Notes under the pieces: model-generated
What the model was told of the DNA's origin: nothing
The model's input: only the letters and a program-made list of their open reading frames with translations
Databases searched by the model: none
NCBI RefSeq assembly: GCF_042186555.1
Contig: NC_133330.1
Span: 166,247,099 to 166,311,098 of the forward strand
Direction: 5' to 3'
Length of the DNA: 64,000 bases
Origin: Aquarana catesbeiana
Lineage: Eukaryota; Chordata; Amphibia; Anura; Ranidae
In this document: positions 42,824 to 54,297 of the stretch, piece after piece
Layout of the letters: each line of letters begins with the position of its first letter
Position numbering within the stretch: the first letter of the stretch is position 1
Program-made: the position numbers and the translations under genes

Positions 42824-45139
42824 TGCCGCGTACACACGGTCGGACTTTTCACCTGCAAAAGTCCGACGGACGCCGCCGGACCAAGTCCGGCGGACAATCC
42901 GACCGTGTGTGGTCTCCATCGGACTTCCGACGGACCGTTTCGAGCGGAAATCCGACGTACTTTAGATTTGAAGCCTGCTTCAAATCTTTACGTCGTACCT
43001 CCGCCGGACTCAGTTCCTGACGGAAAGCCCGTTCGTCTGTATGCTAGTCCGAAGGACCAGATACGACGGAGGAGCAGGTTACTGCATCTCGCGCTCGCTG
43101 CAATAGGAAAAACTAATTTTCCCATTGCGGCGAGCGCGGGGGGCATCCCAGGCCCTTAGGTCTGGTATGGAACTTTAAGGGGAACTCCCTACGCCGAAAA
43201 ACCGGCGTGGGGGTCCCCCCCAAAATCCATACCAGACCCCGATCCGAGCACGCAGCCCGGCCGGGCAGGAAAGGGGGTGGGGACGAACGAGCGCCCCCCC
43301 CCTCCTGAACCGTACCAGGCCGCATGCCCTCAACATGGGGGGTGCTTTGGGGGAGGGGGTGCCTTGCGGTGCCCCCCCACCACAAAGCACCTTGTCCCCA
43401 TGTTGATGAGGACAAGGGCCTCTTCCCGACAACCCTGGCCGTTGGTTGTCGGGGTCTGCGGGCGGGGGGGCTTATACGGGAGCCCCCTATAATAAGAGGG
43501 CCCCCAGATCCCGGCCCCCCCACCCTATGTGAATGAGTATGGGGTACATGGTACCCCTACCCATTCACCTAGGTAAAAAGTGTCAATAATAAAACACAAC
43601 ACAGGTTTTTAAAATAATTTATTAAACAGCTCCGGGGGGGGGGGTCTTCTTCCGTCTTCGGGGGTCCCTCTGGTTCATCTTCTCCCAGCGTCCGGTTGGT
43701 TCTTCTCCGCTCTCCGGCCTCTTCTCCCGGTGTCCCAGGTCTTCGGCCGGCCCCTCCGCTGTCTTCAGGTAGCTCTATTGCCAGCGGAGGTCCGGACTTC
43801 TGGGCTTCTGGGCTTCTGGGCTTCTTGGCTTCTTGGCTTCTTGTGTTCTCTTCTCTTCCCCCAGATGTTGACACGACGCTCTCTCCGGCTGGACTGGTCT
43901 CTGAGGGCTGCGTTGTGACTTATATAGGCGGAGACCCCGCCCCCATATGATGTCACAGTCCCTGGGCATGCTGGGACTGTGACGTTTTAGGGGGCCTGGT
44001 CGACCACGCCCCCTAAAACATCACAGTCCCAGCATGCCCAGGGACTGTGACATCATATGGGGGCGGGGTCTCCGCCTATATAAGTCACAACGCAGCCCTC
44101 AGAGACCAGTCCAGCCGGAGAGAGCGTCGTGTCAACATCTGGGGGAAGAGAAGAGAAGAGAACACAAGAAGCCAAGAAGCCAAGAAGCCCAGAAGTCCGG
44201 ACCTCCGCTGGCAATAGAGCTACCTGAAGACAGCGGAGGGGCCGGCCGAAGACCTGGGACACCGGGAGAAGAGGCCGGAGAGCGGAGAAGAACCAACCGG
44301 ACGCCGGGAGAAGATGAACCAGAGGGACCCCCGAAGACGGAAGAAGACCCCCCCCCGGAGCTGTTTAATAAATTATTTTAAAAACCTGTGTTGTGTTTTA
44401 TTATTGACACTTTTTACCTAGGTGAATGGGTAGGGGTACCATGTACCCCATACTCATTCACATAGGGTGGGGGGGCCGGGATCTGGGGGCCCTCTTATTA
44501 TAGGGGGCTCCCGGATTCCGATAAGCCCCCCGCCCGCAGACCCCGACAACCAACGGCCAGGGTTGTCGGGAAGAGGCCCTTGTCCTCATCAACATGGGGA
44601 CAAGGTGCTTTGTGGTGGGGGGGCACCACAAGGCGCCCCCTCCCCCAAAGCACCCCCCCATGTTGAGGGCATGCGGCCTGGTACGGTTCAGGAGGGGGGG
44701 GCGCTCGTTCGTCCCCACCCCCTTTCCTGACCGGCCGGGCTGCGTGCTCGGATCGGGGTCTGGTATGGATTTTGGGGGGGACCCCCACGCCGGTTTTTCG
44801 GCGTAGGGGGTTCCCCTTAAAGTTCCATACCAGACCTAAGGGCCTGCGACGGGGCTCGCAAGGTTTCAATCTCGCCAAAAAAAGCGGCGAGATTGAATTC
44901 CTTTTCTAGTCCCGTCGTACCCAAGTCACGTTCAAAATGAACGGACTTGTCCGTGTGTGGGAAAGTCCGTTCATTCTGAAAGTCCGGCGGAAGTCCGTCG
45001 GGAAGACCGGATTCCGGAAAGTCCGACCGTGTGTAGGCAAGTCCGGCCGTTCAGAAAGTCCGGCGGTAGTCCGCCGGAAGTCTGGCGGCAAGTACGTCGG
45101 ACCTAGCTTTCTAGAAAGTCCGACCGTGTGTATGCGGCA
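42824..45139. mobile_element. Large Harbinger-type foldback element (2.3 kb)
   Basis: TAA is duplicated at 42821-42823 and 45140-45142. The ends (TGCCGCGTACACACGGTCGG and the complement of TGTGTATGCGGCA) match the MITE at 32831-33275. Between them is a second structure, the palindrome at 43154-44846. No transposase is encoded, so it is non-autonomous. Confidence 0.85.
43154..44846. repeat. 1.7-kb near-perfect palindrome with outward promoters
   Basis: Arms 43154-43998 and 44010-44846 are near-identical inverted copies with a spacer of about 11 nt around GGTCGACC. Each arm has a TATA box facing outward (TATATAAG near 44077 on the plus strand and inverted near 43920), followed about 290 nt later by AATAAA (44367 and inverted). 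The outer part carries the module GTACCCCATACTCATTCACA, G/C-rich blocks, and AACATGGGGACAAGG shared with hAT-type copies at 7370-8241 and 49990-50600. Confidence 0.85.
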
Positions 45140-45309
45140 TAAGTTCTAGAACTTTGCAGCAGTTCTAGAAGCCAGGAGAGGCGATAGAGACTGAGCCCTT
45201 GGAGCTCGCCCAACTAACTCTTAACAAATTAACCCCGGTCCTGTAATCCTTTGGTTACAAAAGGAGCCCAACTAAATTTACCTACTGTACACAGAGGGTG
45301 CTACAAACA

Positions 45310-45480
45310 CTAAACCCATGAATAAACTATACCTTTAGTGAACATTACCACAAAATCCATGATTAAACATGATAACATTCCATTGGTGAGCATTAACACA
45401 GAATCCATGATTAAATCTTATAACATACCTTTAGTGAGCATTAACACAAAATCCATGAATAAACCTTATAATACTCCACA
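45310..45480. repeat. Minisatellite, unit about 45 bp
   Basis: Units contain GTGAGCATTAACACA(A/G)AATCCATGA and TAAAC(C/A)TTATAACA. Four copies are visible. The same unit occurs at 8245-8295, 8815-8835 and 41930-42000. Confidence 0.85.
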
Positions 45481-45746
45481 AGGGATCACTGACAGGCAGA
45501 ACTCATAGTTACACAGAATATTACAGGCAGGGATCATTACAGCTGTTACAAATGGCAGTCTGTCTATCAATTTGCACTTCAATCGGGGCAAAGTTACTAA
45601 GCCAGATGGAAGAAAATCCTCCTATCTCATAGGTTGACTTGCATAACAAATTTCCATCCTGTTTGATCAATGTAAATCATATATTTTAGCAAGTCAGCAT
45701 GAGCTTAATGCGTGCTTTTGCCAAGCAATATTTGTGAATCAAATAA
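45480..45746. other. No feature seen
   Basis: No ORF, inverted repeat or known element recognised. Confidence 0.4.
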
Positions 45747-45754
45747 GTCTAGAC

Positions 45755-46095
45755 TAGCCCTTTTCAACCAGGATTTTGTGGAACCCTAGGATTCCTCCAG
45801 AGGTTGCTGGGGGTTCATTGAGCTGTGGCTTAGTGGCCTCCCATTTAATGGTGCTGCCTAGTTCTGAGGCCAGTGCCACTTAGCAAAGCCAGGGGCATGA
45901 CACCAATGACCTTTTTAGCTGTCTGCAAGTGTAGCATTTTGACCACCGCTGTAAAGGTGTCATTTTTCTCACTGGTCACCAATGTAAGGGGCATTTTTTA
46001 CACTAACCTCCAATGAAGATTTCTTAGCAGAGATTCCCTGGGACCAGAAAATTGTTTCATGAGTTCCTCTGGAGTAAAAAGTTTGAGAAAGGCTG
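45755..46095. mobile_element. hAT-type MITE (341 bp)
   Basis: Ends TAGCCCTTTTCAACC and the complement of GTTTGAGAAAGGCTG form imperfect inverted repeats. GTCTAGAC (45747-45754) and TTCTAGAC (46096-46103) match 7 of 8, a probable hAT target duplication. Confidence 0.7.
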
Positions 46096-46379
46096 TTCTA
46101 GACCTTATTTTGTATGTTTGAATTCTGACTTTCACTACTATTTGCTAAGAAAAGAATGTGTGAATTCTATGTAGAGAAAGAGACCAAAGAATGTTTGCTG
46201 AGCTGTATGTATAGACAACGCCTTGTCTTTGCTACAGAATGTTTGTTGAGCAATTATAGACCATAGGCTTTACTGTGTCTCAAAATGTGTACATCTTGCT
46301 ACATACAGTACACCGAAATTTTCCTCACTCTAAATTTGTAAACCATTAAATATAGTCATATAAAATCAGTTATAGTTAA

Positions 46380-46825
46380 AGTGGTTGTAAACCTCAGACA
46401 TGAAATATGAACACAGCATATCCCATTATAGTGGGTACATGTCTCAATTAAGAGCACTCAGTGTCATTTCTGTCCCCTGCTTCATTCTTCTTTTCACTTC
46501 TGACAGGTTTTCCTGACACCAAGAGAAAAAAGGGGACAGGGGAGGGAGCTTTAGCTAATTGACAACCTCATCTCAGTTCCTGTGTGCTGTGTGAAGGGGG
46601 CATGTCTCTTCCCTCCAGCTCTCAGAGTTCTCCTCTAAGCTCTGCAGAGTGTAATATCAGCTCTACGCTCCCTGTTTTCTGACAGTTCAGCTTTATACTG
46701 TAAATGCTGCCCTTTGAATGGATGCAGAGAAACAAGTATAACTTATGTAGCAAGATTTGTTTAATCTCTTTGTATCACCTGTGGCCAGTCAATTCATTGG
46801 ATATATAGAAGGGTTTACAATCAAT
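46380..46825. mobile_element. TTAA-flanked MITE (K2)
   Basis: TTAA at 46376-46379 and 46826-46829 flank ends AGTGGTTGTAAACC and the complement of GGGTTTACAATCAAT. The ends resemble those of K1. Confidence 0.75.
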
Positions 46826-46829
46826 TTAA

Positions 46830-47580
46830 TGCTTGCACTTCTATTTCTAAGTTTTCGCTGAGACTGTTTTGATACATTATGTGACACATCTAAACATTCT
46901 CAAAGACTGATTTACTAATGGGGTCGAGTAAAAGAGTGACTATTCACTACAATTATCCAATTGTGTAACTGAAATAAATGAACAAGAATCTGCTTGTCAC
47001 ATGATAGGATAAATTAAGTGAATCTCCACTCTTTTTTGTGTGAACATTCCCAACTACTTTCGGAAATGCTACCATGGAAGATTCTCAAACTGTATTTATT
47101 TTGACATGTTCTACAAAAAATGGAGTTCTAGCCTTACTTTGCAATTAAATGGGTATTTAAAGTGAACACAGCCTTGAAGTTTAAATTTTACTTTCTGAAG
47201 AATCCCCACACATTTATTTTCTTAAATGCAGTGACATATTTACCATGCCCTGTGAGTAGGCACTACTATGTCACACATTTCAGAGAGCCTGCCTTCTGAA
47301 CCACAGAGCTGCTGAGAGGAGGAGTTTCAGAAGGTGGAGTGGGTACAAGAATTACCGCTTGCAGGCTGCAAGGCACCATGGGATATGTAGAGATCATAAC
47401 AAATCAAAGGAATGAGTGGAGAAAAAGCCACAAAGCATGCAAGGAAGTTGTGGAAAGAGATATTTGGCACACAGGCAGAACTCACAAAATGAAAGGAGAG
47501 TTTTAAAGTCATAAATAACAATTGTTTGTATTGTTTTTACATTGCTGATGTTAAATTGGATGAAGACATGCACCTTTGCC
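46830..47580. other. No gene seen
   Basis: A/T-rich sequence with scattered short ORFs that lack any recognisable motif. It may include degraded MITE sequence. Confidence 0.4.
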
Positions 47581-47589
47581 ACTTAGGGC

Positions 47590-48637
47590 ACAGAGCACTG
47601 TCAGGACCCCGATTGGACAAAGTGATGATGACATTGTCCAATCACGGTTCAGTGCTCAAAGTCCCACCCCACACTATAAAATGTTCTTTCCACAAGAAGC
47701 TTTTGCAGTGTGTTGTTGGAGTGGAGATAGATAGAGCAGAGCTCAGTTTGCTACTACCGAGTTAGTGTGTTCACTTATTGTGACTCTGAGTGTAGAGTGA
47801 TATTGTAGTGTTAGTATATTGTGAGTATAGTGTGTGAGTATAGTGTAGTGTGAGTATAGTTTAGTATGAGTATAGTGTGTCAGTATAGTGTGAGTATAGT
47901 ATACTGTGTCAGTATAGTGTGAGTATAGTATGAGTAGTGTGTGTATAGTGTAATGTTAGGTGTTAGTGTAGTGCAGTGTTTAACACAGCATTACATAACA
48001 TTTAGTGCTGTATACCTTTTATTTATAATTTTTTGGGTTGCTGCGTGTTTTTCTTCTGTTTTTCTCTTTTTGTATTTTTTTTTTTTTTGCCTCCTACCTG
48101 ACCCCCTTTTTTTTTTAATTGTCATCCGCAGTTTTTCTGGCTGCAACTCTGGTGTTTCCCCTTTTTTCTTTATTTATTGTTTTTTTTTATAGTTTTTACA
48201 TTTCTGTCAGCGTCAGTCCTCAATTTAAACAAACACCACTTTTCATTCAATAAAGTGCATCCAATCACACATTTCCCAGTTTCTATTAAATTTGGGTAAT
48301 AGCCCCTCCATCATGTCTGGGAAGTCAACAAGGAGAGGCAGATGGTCTAATGCCACAATGAGGGGGTAGCAGTGACTGTGTCCACAGGCAAAGGTGGACA
48401 TGGTCCGTCCTTAGGCAGGGCACATTTGTCTCTATTTAGTGATGTTGCCCATGCTATCCAGCCAGAGCATGCAGAGGAGGTGGTGGACTGGCTTACTAAA
48501 CCATCCTCATCCTCCGTCACCCAAGCAGAGATAGTGCGCAGTCCACCGCAGCTGCCAGCGCAGCTTATTCTGCCCCCTTGTCCACAGCTACTCCTGCCAT
48601 AGCCCCAGCATAAGGCATGGAGAAGTCTGCTGAATTT
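47590..48637 (+). pseudogene. 5' end of a second hAT element with transposase N-terminus
   Basis: A TATA-like CTATAAAA near 47675 is followed by a repetitive leader (GTGAGTATAGTGT units, 47800-47960). A start codon at 48314 encodes MSGKSTRRGRW, like the start at 23229 of the large hAT. A stop follows 18 codons later. In another frame, EEVVDWLTKPSSSS (about 48470-48515) matches EDLVEWMTKPSSSS of the first transposase. The coding sequence ends where the L1 poly(T) begins at 48638. It is a relative, not a copy, of the 14877-24810 element. Confidence 0.75.
47780..47965. repeat. GTGAGTATAGT tandem repeat
   Basis: Short repeats of GTGAGTATAGTGTAGT and shorter forms occur in the leader of the hAT fragment. 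Confidence 0.85.
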
Positions 48638-49024
48638 TTTTTTCTAATCAAATAGTTTTTTATTACATTTTTTCTTAATACATCAAAAGACTCAAAAAAC
48701 ACAAAACATTTCCATCAAATAACCCCACCTAACAACCCAAAACAAAAAAACACAACTTTGTGTCTACGCTCACTAGACTATGCTTTAACTATTGCTCAGA
48801 ACCCTTCATCACATCAGGCCCATTGACCATCCTTCTCCTAAATAAAATTAACATTGTAAAACTAACCTGAGTGTTCCATTTAATTACTACATCTTAACGG
48901 TACATATATAGATATGCAATTATCCCTCTCCAAAAATCTGTCTCATTATTAACTTTCCTCAGTATCATTGATATATTCAACTGACTGCTCAGACAGGTTA
49001 GATACTAACCACCAGTGCCAGATT

Positions 49025-49507
49025 TTAAATTTTTTTTGGATTCCTCCTATGTTTATATGCTAATTCCTCTTGTCTTAACTTAAGGTTAATCGCTTTAATC
49101 CACTGATATATTATTGGCGGATAGTTTGATATCCATTTTTGTAATATAAGTTTACGGGCCATATTATAAGTAGATCTCAACCACATCACATGCATTTCAA
49201 CTGGGAGGGTATCTTCCGGTACAATCCCTAACAATGCTGTTTTTGGGTCAAGATGTGTAGAGCACAAAAATTTTAAAGTATCAAATAAACCTTCCCAATA
49301 GCGATGTAATTTAGGACATCTCCACAGCATATGTATAAGTGTACCTATATCAGTGGTACACCTTGGGCAGTTTGATGTAGTTGCTTTGCCCCAGGAGTAT
49401 AACTTTAAAAGAGTATAGTGGGCTCTATGAATGATAAATAACTGAGTCAAACACCGTGAGGAGGATAGGGAAACTCTGATTTAATTTTTCAGAGCTTGCT
49501 TCCACTC
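49025..49507 (-). pseudogene. L1-like ORF2, C-terminal part
   Basis: The frame encodes EWKQAL, then SSRCLTQLFIIHRAHYTLLK and a CCHC-type motif C-X2-C-X8-H-X4-C (NCPRCTTDIGTLIHMLWRCP) near 49330-49350. These are the usual L1 C-terminal signatures. A stop interrupts it near 49480. It joins the endonuclease part at 51340-52310 only after the hAT insertion and a deletion. Confidence 0.8.
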
Positions 49508-49515
49508 CTCATCAC

Positions 49516-51321
49516 TAGGGATGAGCCCGATGTTCGAGTCGAAGGTAAGTTTGACTCAAACATCGGGTGTTAGCCTATTTGCCAAATAGCGAACAATTTG
49601 GGGTGTTTGTGGCAAATTCGAAAGCCGCTGAACACCCTTTAAAAGTCTATGGGAGAAATCAAAAGTGCTAATTTTAAAGGCTTATATGCATGGTATTGTC
49701 ATAAAAAGTGTTTGGGGACCTGGGTCCTGCGCCAGGGGACATGTATCAATTCAAAAAAAAGTTTTAAAAACAGCCGTTTTTTCGGGAGCAGTGATTTTAA
49801 TAATACCTAAAGTGAAACAATAAAAGTGAAATATTCCTTTAAATTTTGTACCTGGGGGGGTGTGTCTATAGTATGCCTGTAAAGTGGTGCATTTTTCCCG
49901 TGTTTAGAACAGTCTCTGCACAAAATTACATTTCTAAAGGAAAGAAAGTAATTTAAAACTACTCGCGGCTATAATGAATTGTCGGATCCCAGCAATACAG
50001 ATAAAAGTCATTGAAAAAAACAGCATGGGATACCCCCCCAGTCCAACACCAGACCCTTTGGGTCTGGTATGAATATTAAGGGGAACCCCGAACCAAAATT
50101 AAAAAAAAAAATTGTGTGGGGGTCCCCCCAAATTCCACACCAGGCCATTCAGGTCTGGTATGGATATAAAGGGGAACCCTGCAACAATTTTTTTTTTTAA
50201 ATGACGTGGGGGTCCCTGACCCTTATCTGAGCACGCAACCTGGAAGGCCGCAGGAAAAGAGGGGGGGAGAGAGTGCCCCCCCTCCTGAACCGTACCAGGC
50301 CACATGCCCTCAACATGGGGAGGGTGCTTTGGGGTAGCCCCCCAAAGCACCTTGTCCCCATGTTGATGGGGACAAGGGCCTCATCCCCACAACCCTTGCC
50401 CAGTCTGCGGGCGGGGGGCTTATCTGAATCTGAAAGCCCCCTTTAACAAGGAGACCCTCAGATCTCGGCCCCCCCTTTTTTAAATAGTAACGGGTACATT
50501 GTACCCGTACCATTTCACAAAAAAAGTGTAAAAATGTAAAAAAAAAACACAAGACACACCTTGGGAAAAATCCTTTATTAAAAAATAAAAATGTCCCATG
50601 AAGTCCATTCATCTTCTTCTATGGCTCCGCCGACGGACCGAAAAATAAAATAAAAAAGATCCCCCTCCATTGGAGGCACCCACCTTATGACGCTTCAGCA
50701 CGATGACAGTTCTTTTACAACTGAGGGCGGGGCCACATGGTGACAGATCCAGGTGACCCCGCCCCCCTCTGACGCACGGGGACTTCCGAAGGGCCTGGTA
50801 ATGGACTGTGGGGGAATCCCATGCCGTTTTCAATGACTTTTATCTGTATTGTTGGGACGCGACAATTCATTATAGCCGCGAATAGTTTTAAATGACTTTT
50901 TTTTCCTAGAAATGTCATTTTGTGCAGGGACTGTTCTAAAGACGGAAACAATGGGCCATTTTACAGGCATGCTATAGAACCCCCAGGTACGAAATTTAAA
51001 GGAATATTTTACTTTTATTGTTTCACTTTAAGCATTATTAAAATCACTGCTCCCAAAAAAATGGCTGTTTTTAAAACTTTTTTTGCATTAGTACATGTCC
51101 CCTGGGGAAGGACCCAGGTCCCCAAACACTTTTTATGACAATGCCATGCATATAAGCGTTTAAAATTAGCACTTTTGATTTCTTCCATAGACTTTTAAAG
51201 GGTGTTCAGCGGCTTTCGAATTTGCAGCGAACACCCCAAATTGTTCGCTATTTGGCGAACAGGCAAACACCCAATGTTCGAGTCGAACTTACGTTCGACT
51301 CGAACATCGGGCTTAGCTCTA
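49516..51321. mobile_element. hAT-type foldback element (copy H4, 1.8 kb)
   Basis: The left end TAGGGATGAGCCCGATG and right end CATCGGGCTTAGCTCTA are inverted copies. Both arms (about 49516-50030 and 50800-51321) carry the same sequence in opposite directions, and the shared G/C-rich module lies between. CTCATCAC on the left and TCATCCAC on the right resemble a decayed 8-bp duplication. No coding sequence is supported. It interrupts the L1. Confidence 0.75.
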
Positions 51322-51339
51322 TCATCCACTGATAATTCT

Positions 51340-52312
51340 GTTGGAATGGAATTAAGAAAAAGTTGCAGTTCAACCTTCTTATAGGATACTTTACTACTAT
51401 ACAAGTTTTTTTTTTAAAAATTGAGAAATACTAATGAGATCTCTAAGGTAGTTTGTACAGTTTCAGTTGAAGAAGTTTGTAGTTCTACTACTTGTGTCAT
51501 TGGTTTCTGAGCTTTTACTATTGCTGCTAAGAAATGGCCGTGTTTTCCCAATCCTCAAAATAAGGTTGCTGAAGAAAAAAACGTTTCTGCTCTACTTTTT
51601 TACGAGAGATATCAGCATATATCTGTTGTTTTTGTATCCACTTCTGTTGTGTTTCTGTGGTAGAATTAGCTATATATTGAAGTTCGGCCTTCCAGAAATC
51701 TTTGGTCACTGAGCGTTCCCAAGCCCTAGATCTTTTTTTTATCTTTGAAATTTGAGAGATAAATAAACCTCTCATATAGGCTTGTAAAGAATCCCAACAG
51801 ATCTGTAAAGATACTGAGGGCTTGTTAACAGTACCATAAGCCAAGATGTCAAGCAGTATTTTCTGTTTTGAAGGAAAAAGGTCAAACCAATAAGGATTAA
51901 CTTTCCATAAAGTGCAAATCTGTGTTGAATTTAGAACTAACTTAAGAACCACTGGAGAATTATCCAAAAATCCTCTAGGTGCATAGGTCACTTCAGATAT
52001 TACGGGTAGCATCATTGAGGTGACTGATGCCACGCCTATTCTAGACAAGGTCGCATGGGTACTAGAGAAACAAGAAAACACTCTAGCATTAGGATGTAGC
52101 ATTCTCCAGACATACATAAGGCCAATCTCCCAAATAGAGCCAGCAAAGAAAGTGCATACAGAAGTCATTGGGGCCAAAGCCAAACCAAATTTATCCAAAG
52201 AAGGGTCAAGGTAGTTATTAAAACCTCCTACTATTAACCAGGGGACATTGGTTTTATCAGAGGTAAAATTCAGTAATTCTTTAAGTACCTCTGAGGAATA
52301 TGGGGGTGGTAT
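51340..52312 (-). pseudogene. L1-like ORF2 endonuclease remnant
   Basis: Reading from 52312 leftward, the protein has PWLIVGGFNNYLDP (family motif GDFN), then YVWRMLHPNARVFSCFSSTHATLSRIGV, typical of the apurinic endonuclease, and a long helical linker with KKRSRAWERSVTKDFWKAELQ. The catalytic Asp of the GDFN box appears changed to Gly. The reverse transcriptase should follow but is missing. Confidence 0.8.
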
Positions 52313-52315
52313 ATA

Positions 52316-53867
52316 CAGTATCTCACAAAAGTGAGTACACCCCTCACATTTTTGTAAATATTTTATTATATCTTTTCATGTGACAACACTGAAGAAATTA
52401 CACTTTGCTACAATGTAAAGTAGTGAGTGTACAGCTTGTATAACAGTGTAAATGAGCTGTCCCCTCAAAATAACTCAACACACAGCCATTAATGTCTAAA
52501 CCACTGGCAACAAAAGTGAGTACACCTCTAAGTGAAAATGTCCAAATTGGGCCCAATTAGCTAATTTCCCTCCCCGGTGTCATGTTACCCCTTAGTGTTA
52601 CAAGGTCTCAGATGTGAATGGGGAGCAGGTATTGTAAATTTGATATTATCTCACTGTCTCATACTGGTCACTGGAAGTTCAACATGGCACCTCATGGCAA
52701 AGAATTCTCTGAGGATCTGAAAAAAAGAATTGTTGCTCTACATAAAGATGGCCTAGGCTATAAGAAGATTGCCAAGACCCTGAAACTGAGCTGCAGCATG
52801 GTAGCCAAGACCATACAGCGGTTTAACAGGACAGGTTCCACTCAGAACAGGCCTCACCATGGTCGACCAAAGAAGTTGAGTGCACATGCTCAGCGTTATA
52901 TCCAGAGGTTGTCTTTGGGAAAATGCTGCCAGCATTGCTGCAGAGGTTGAAGGGGTGGAGGGTTAGCCTGTCAGTGCTCAGACCATACGCTGCACACTGC
53001 ATCAAACTGGTGTGCATGGCTGTCCTCCCAGAAGATTGCTGGAACCATGTCCTGTGGTCTGATGAGACCAAGATAAACTTTTTTGGTTTGGATGGTGTCA
53101 AGCGTGTGTGGCAGCAACCACGTGAGGAGTACAAAGACAAGTGTGTCTTGCCTACAGTCAAGCATGGTGGTGGGAGTGTCATGGTCTGGGGCTACTTGAG
53201 TGCTGCCGGCACTGGGGTGCTACAGTTCATTGAGGGAACCATGAATGCCAGCATGTACTGTGACATACTGAAGCAGAGCATGATCCCCTCCCTTCAGAGA
53301 CTGGGGTGCAGGGCAGTATTCCAACATGATAATGACCCCAGACACACCTCCAAGACGACCACTGCCTTGCTAAAGAAGCTTAGGGTAAAGGTGATGGACT
53401 GGCCAGGCATGTCTCCAGACCTAAACCCTATTAAGCATCTGTAGGGCATCCTCAAACGGAAGGTGGAGGAGAGCAAGGTCTCTAACATCCACCAGCTCCA
53501 TGATGTAGTCATGGAGGAGTGGAAGAGGACTCCAGTGACAACCTGTGAAGCTCTGGTGAACTTCATGCCCAAGAGGGTTAAGGCAGTGCTGGAAAATAAT
53601 GGTGGTCACACAAAATATTGACACTTTGGGCCCAGTTTGAACATTTTCACTTAGAGGTGTACTCACTTTTGTTGCCAGCAGTTTAGACATTAATGGCTGT
53701 GTGTTGAGTTATTTTGAGGGGACAGCAAATTTACACTGTTATACAAGCTGTGCACTCACTACTTTACATTGTAGCAAAGTGTCATTTCTTCAGTGATGTC
53801 ACATGAAAAGATATAATCAAATATTTACAAAAATGTGGAGGGGTGTACTCACTTTTGTGAGATTCTG
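52316..53867 (+). pseudogene. Tc1/mariner element C with broken transposase
   Basis: TA flanks both ends, and the terminal repeats start CAGTATCTCACAAAAGTGAG and end TCACTTTTGTGAGATTCTG. The transposase starts at 52684 (MAPHGKEFSEDLKKRIVALH) with an HTH. It loses sequence after RYIQRLSLGK near 52920 and resumes with WSDETKINFFGLDG (first Asp), HDNDPRHTSK (second Asp) and SPDLNPIKHL, where Glu is replaced by Lys and the next codon is a stop. The frame then continues to NNGGHTKY at 53620. It is inserted in L1 sequence at TA. Confidence 0.9.
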
Positions 53868-53930
53868 TATATATTCGTTGCATTTTGTACAGGTGGTTGG
53901 ATGCATAGTGGTGTAAGCTGCCTCCTATAG

Positions 53931-54293
53931 TATATAGAGTTGAGTAATAGGTAGTTTATACATAGGGATAGTGCAGAAAGTTTTTTTCACATTTATATAT
54001 CAAATAGTTGTACCCAAAATGTCCAAAAACTTCTCAATACATAGCTGTTTGTCTTTATCAGTTCATATTTATCTATTTTGAAATGCATTGACATTTTCAA
54101 AAGAAAACATAAAATTCTGGTGAAAATGCATGAGGTAAGTGGAATCGCAGGATTTTCTCTGCAATAAAACCAAGGTTTAGTGTGTGTAGCCAGGTAATGT
54201 CAGTGTTGGTTCACATCCTGATTATGTTGCTAGAACTGGTAGATATCCTCATCCTCCATTTTCAAAAAGAGAAAAATGCTGTAGAGTGGGCAC
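53931..54293. other. No gene seen
   Basis: A/T-rich sequence, possibly the 5' remnant of the second L1. I cannot assign it. Confidence 0.35.
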
Positions 54294-54297
54294 TTAA

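Larger units (their letters stand above)
48638..53930 (-). mobile_element. Second L1-like LINE, internally deleted and interrupted
   Basis: The 3' end is the T-run at 48638 (poly(A) on the minus strand). ORF2 C-terminal sequence lies at 49025-49507 and endonuclease sequence at 51340-52310, with the reverse transcriptase missing between them. A hAT foldback (49516-51321) sits near the deletion junction and a Tc1 at 52316-53867. Sequence right of the Tc1 still reads as endonuclease. The 5' end is uncertain. It is a different L1 lineage from 25231-32742. Confidence 0.75.

Noticed and set aside
43113..44878. Many GC-rich ORFs on both strands
   Set aside because: They are mirrored in the two palindrome arms and have low-complexity Pro/Gly/Arg composition without known motifs.
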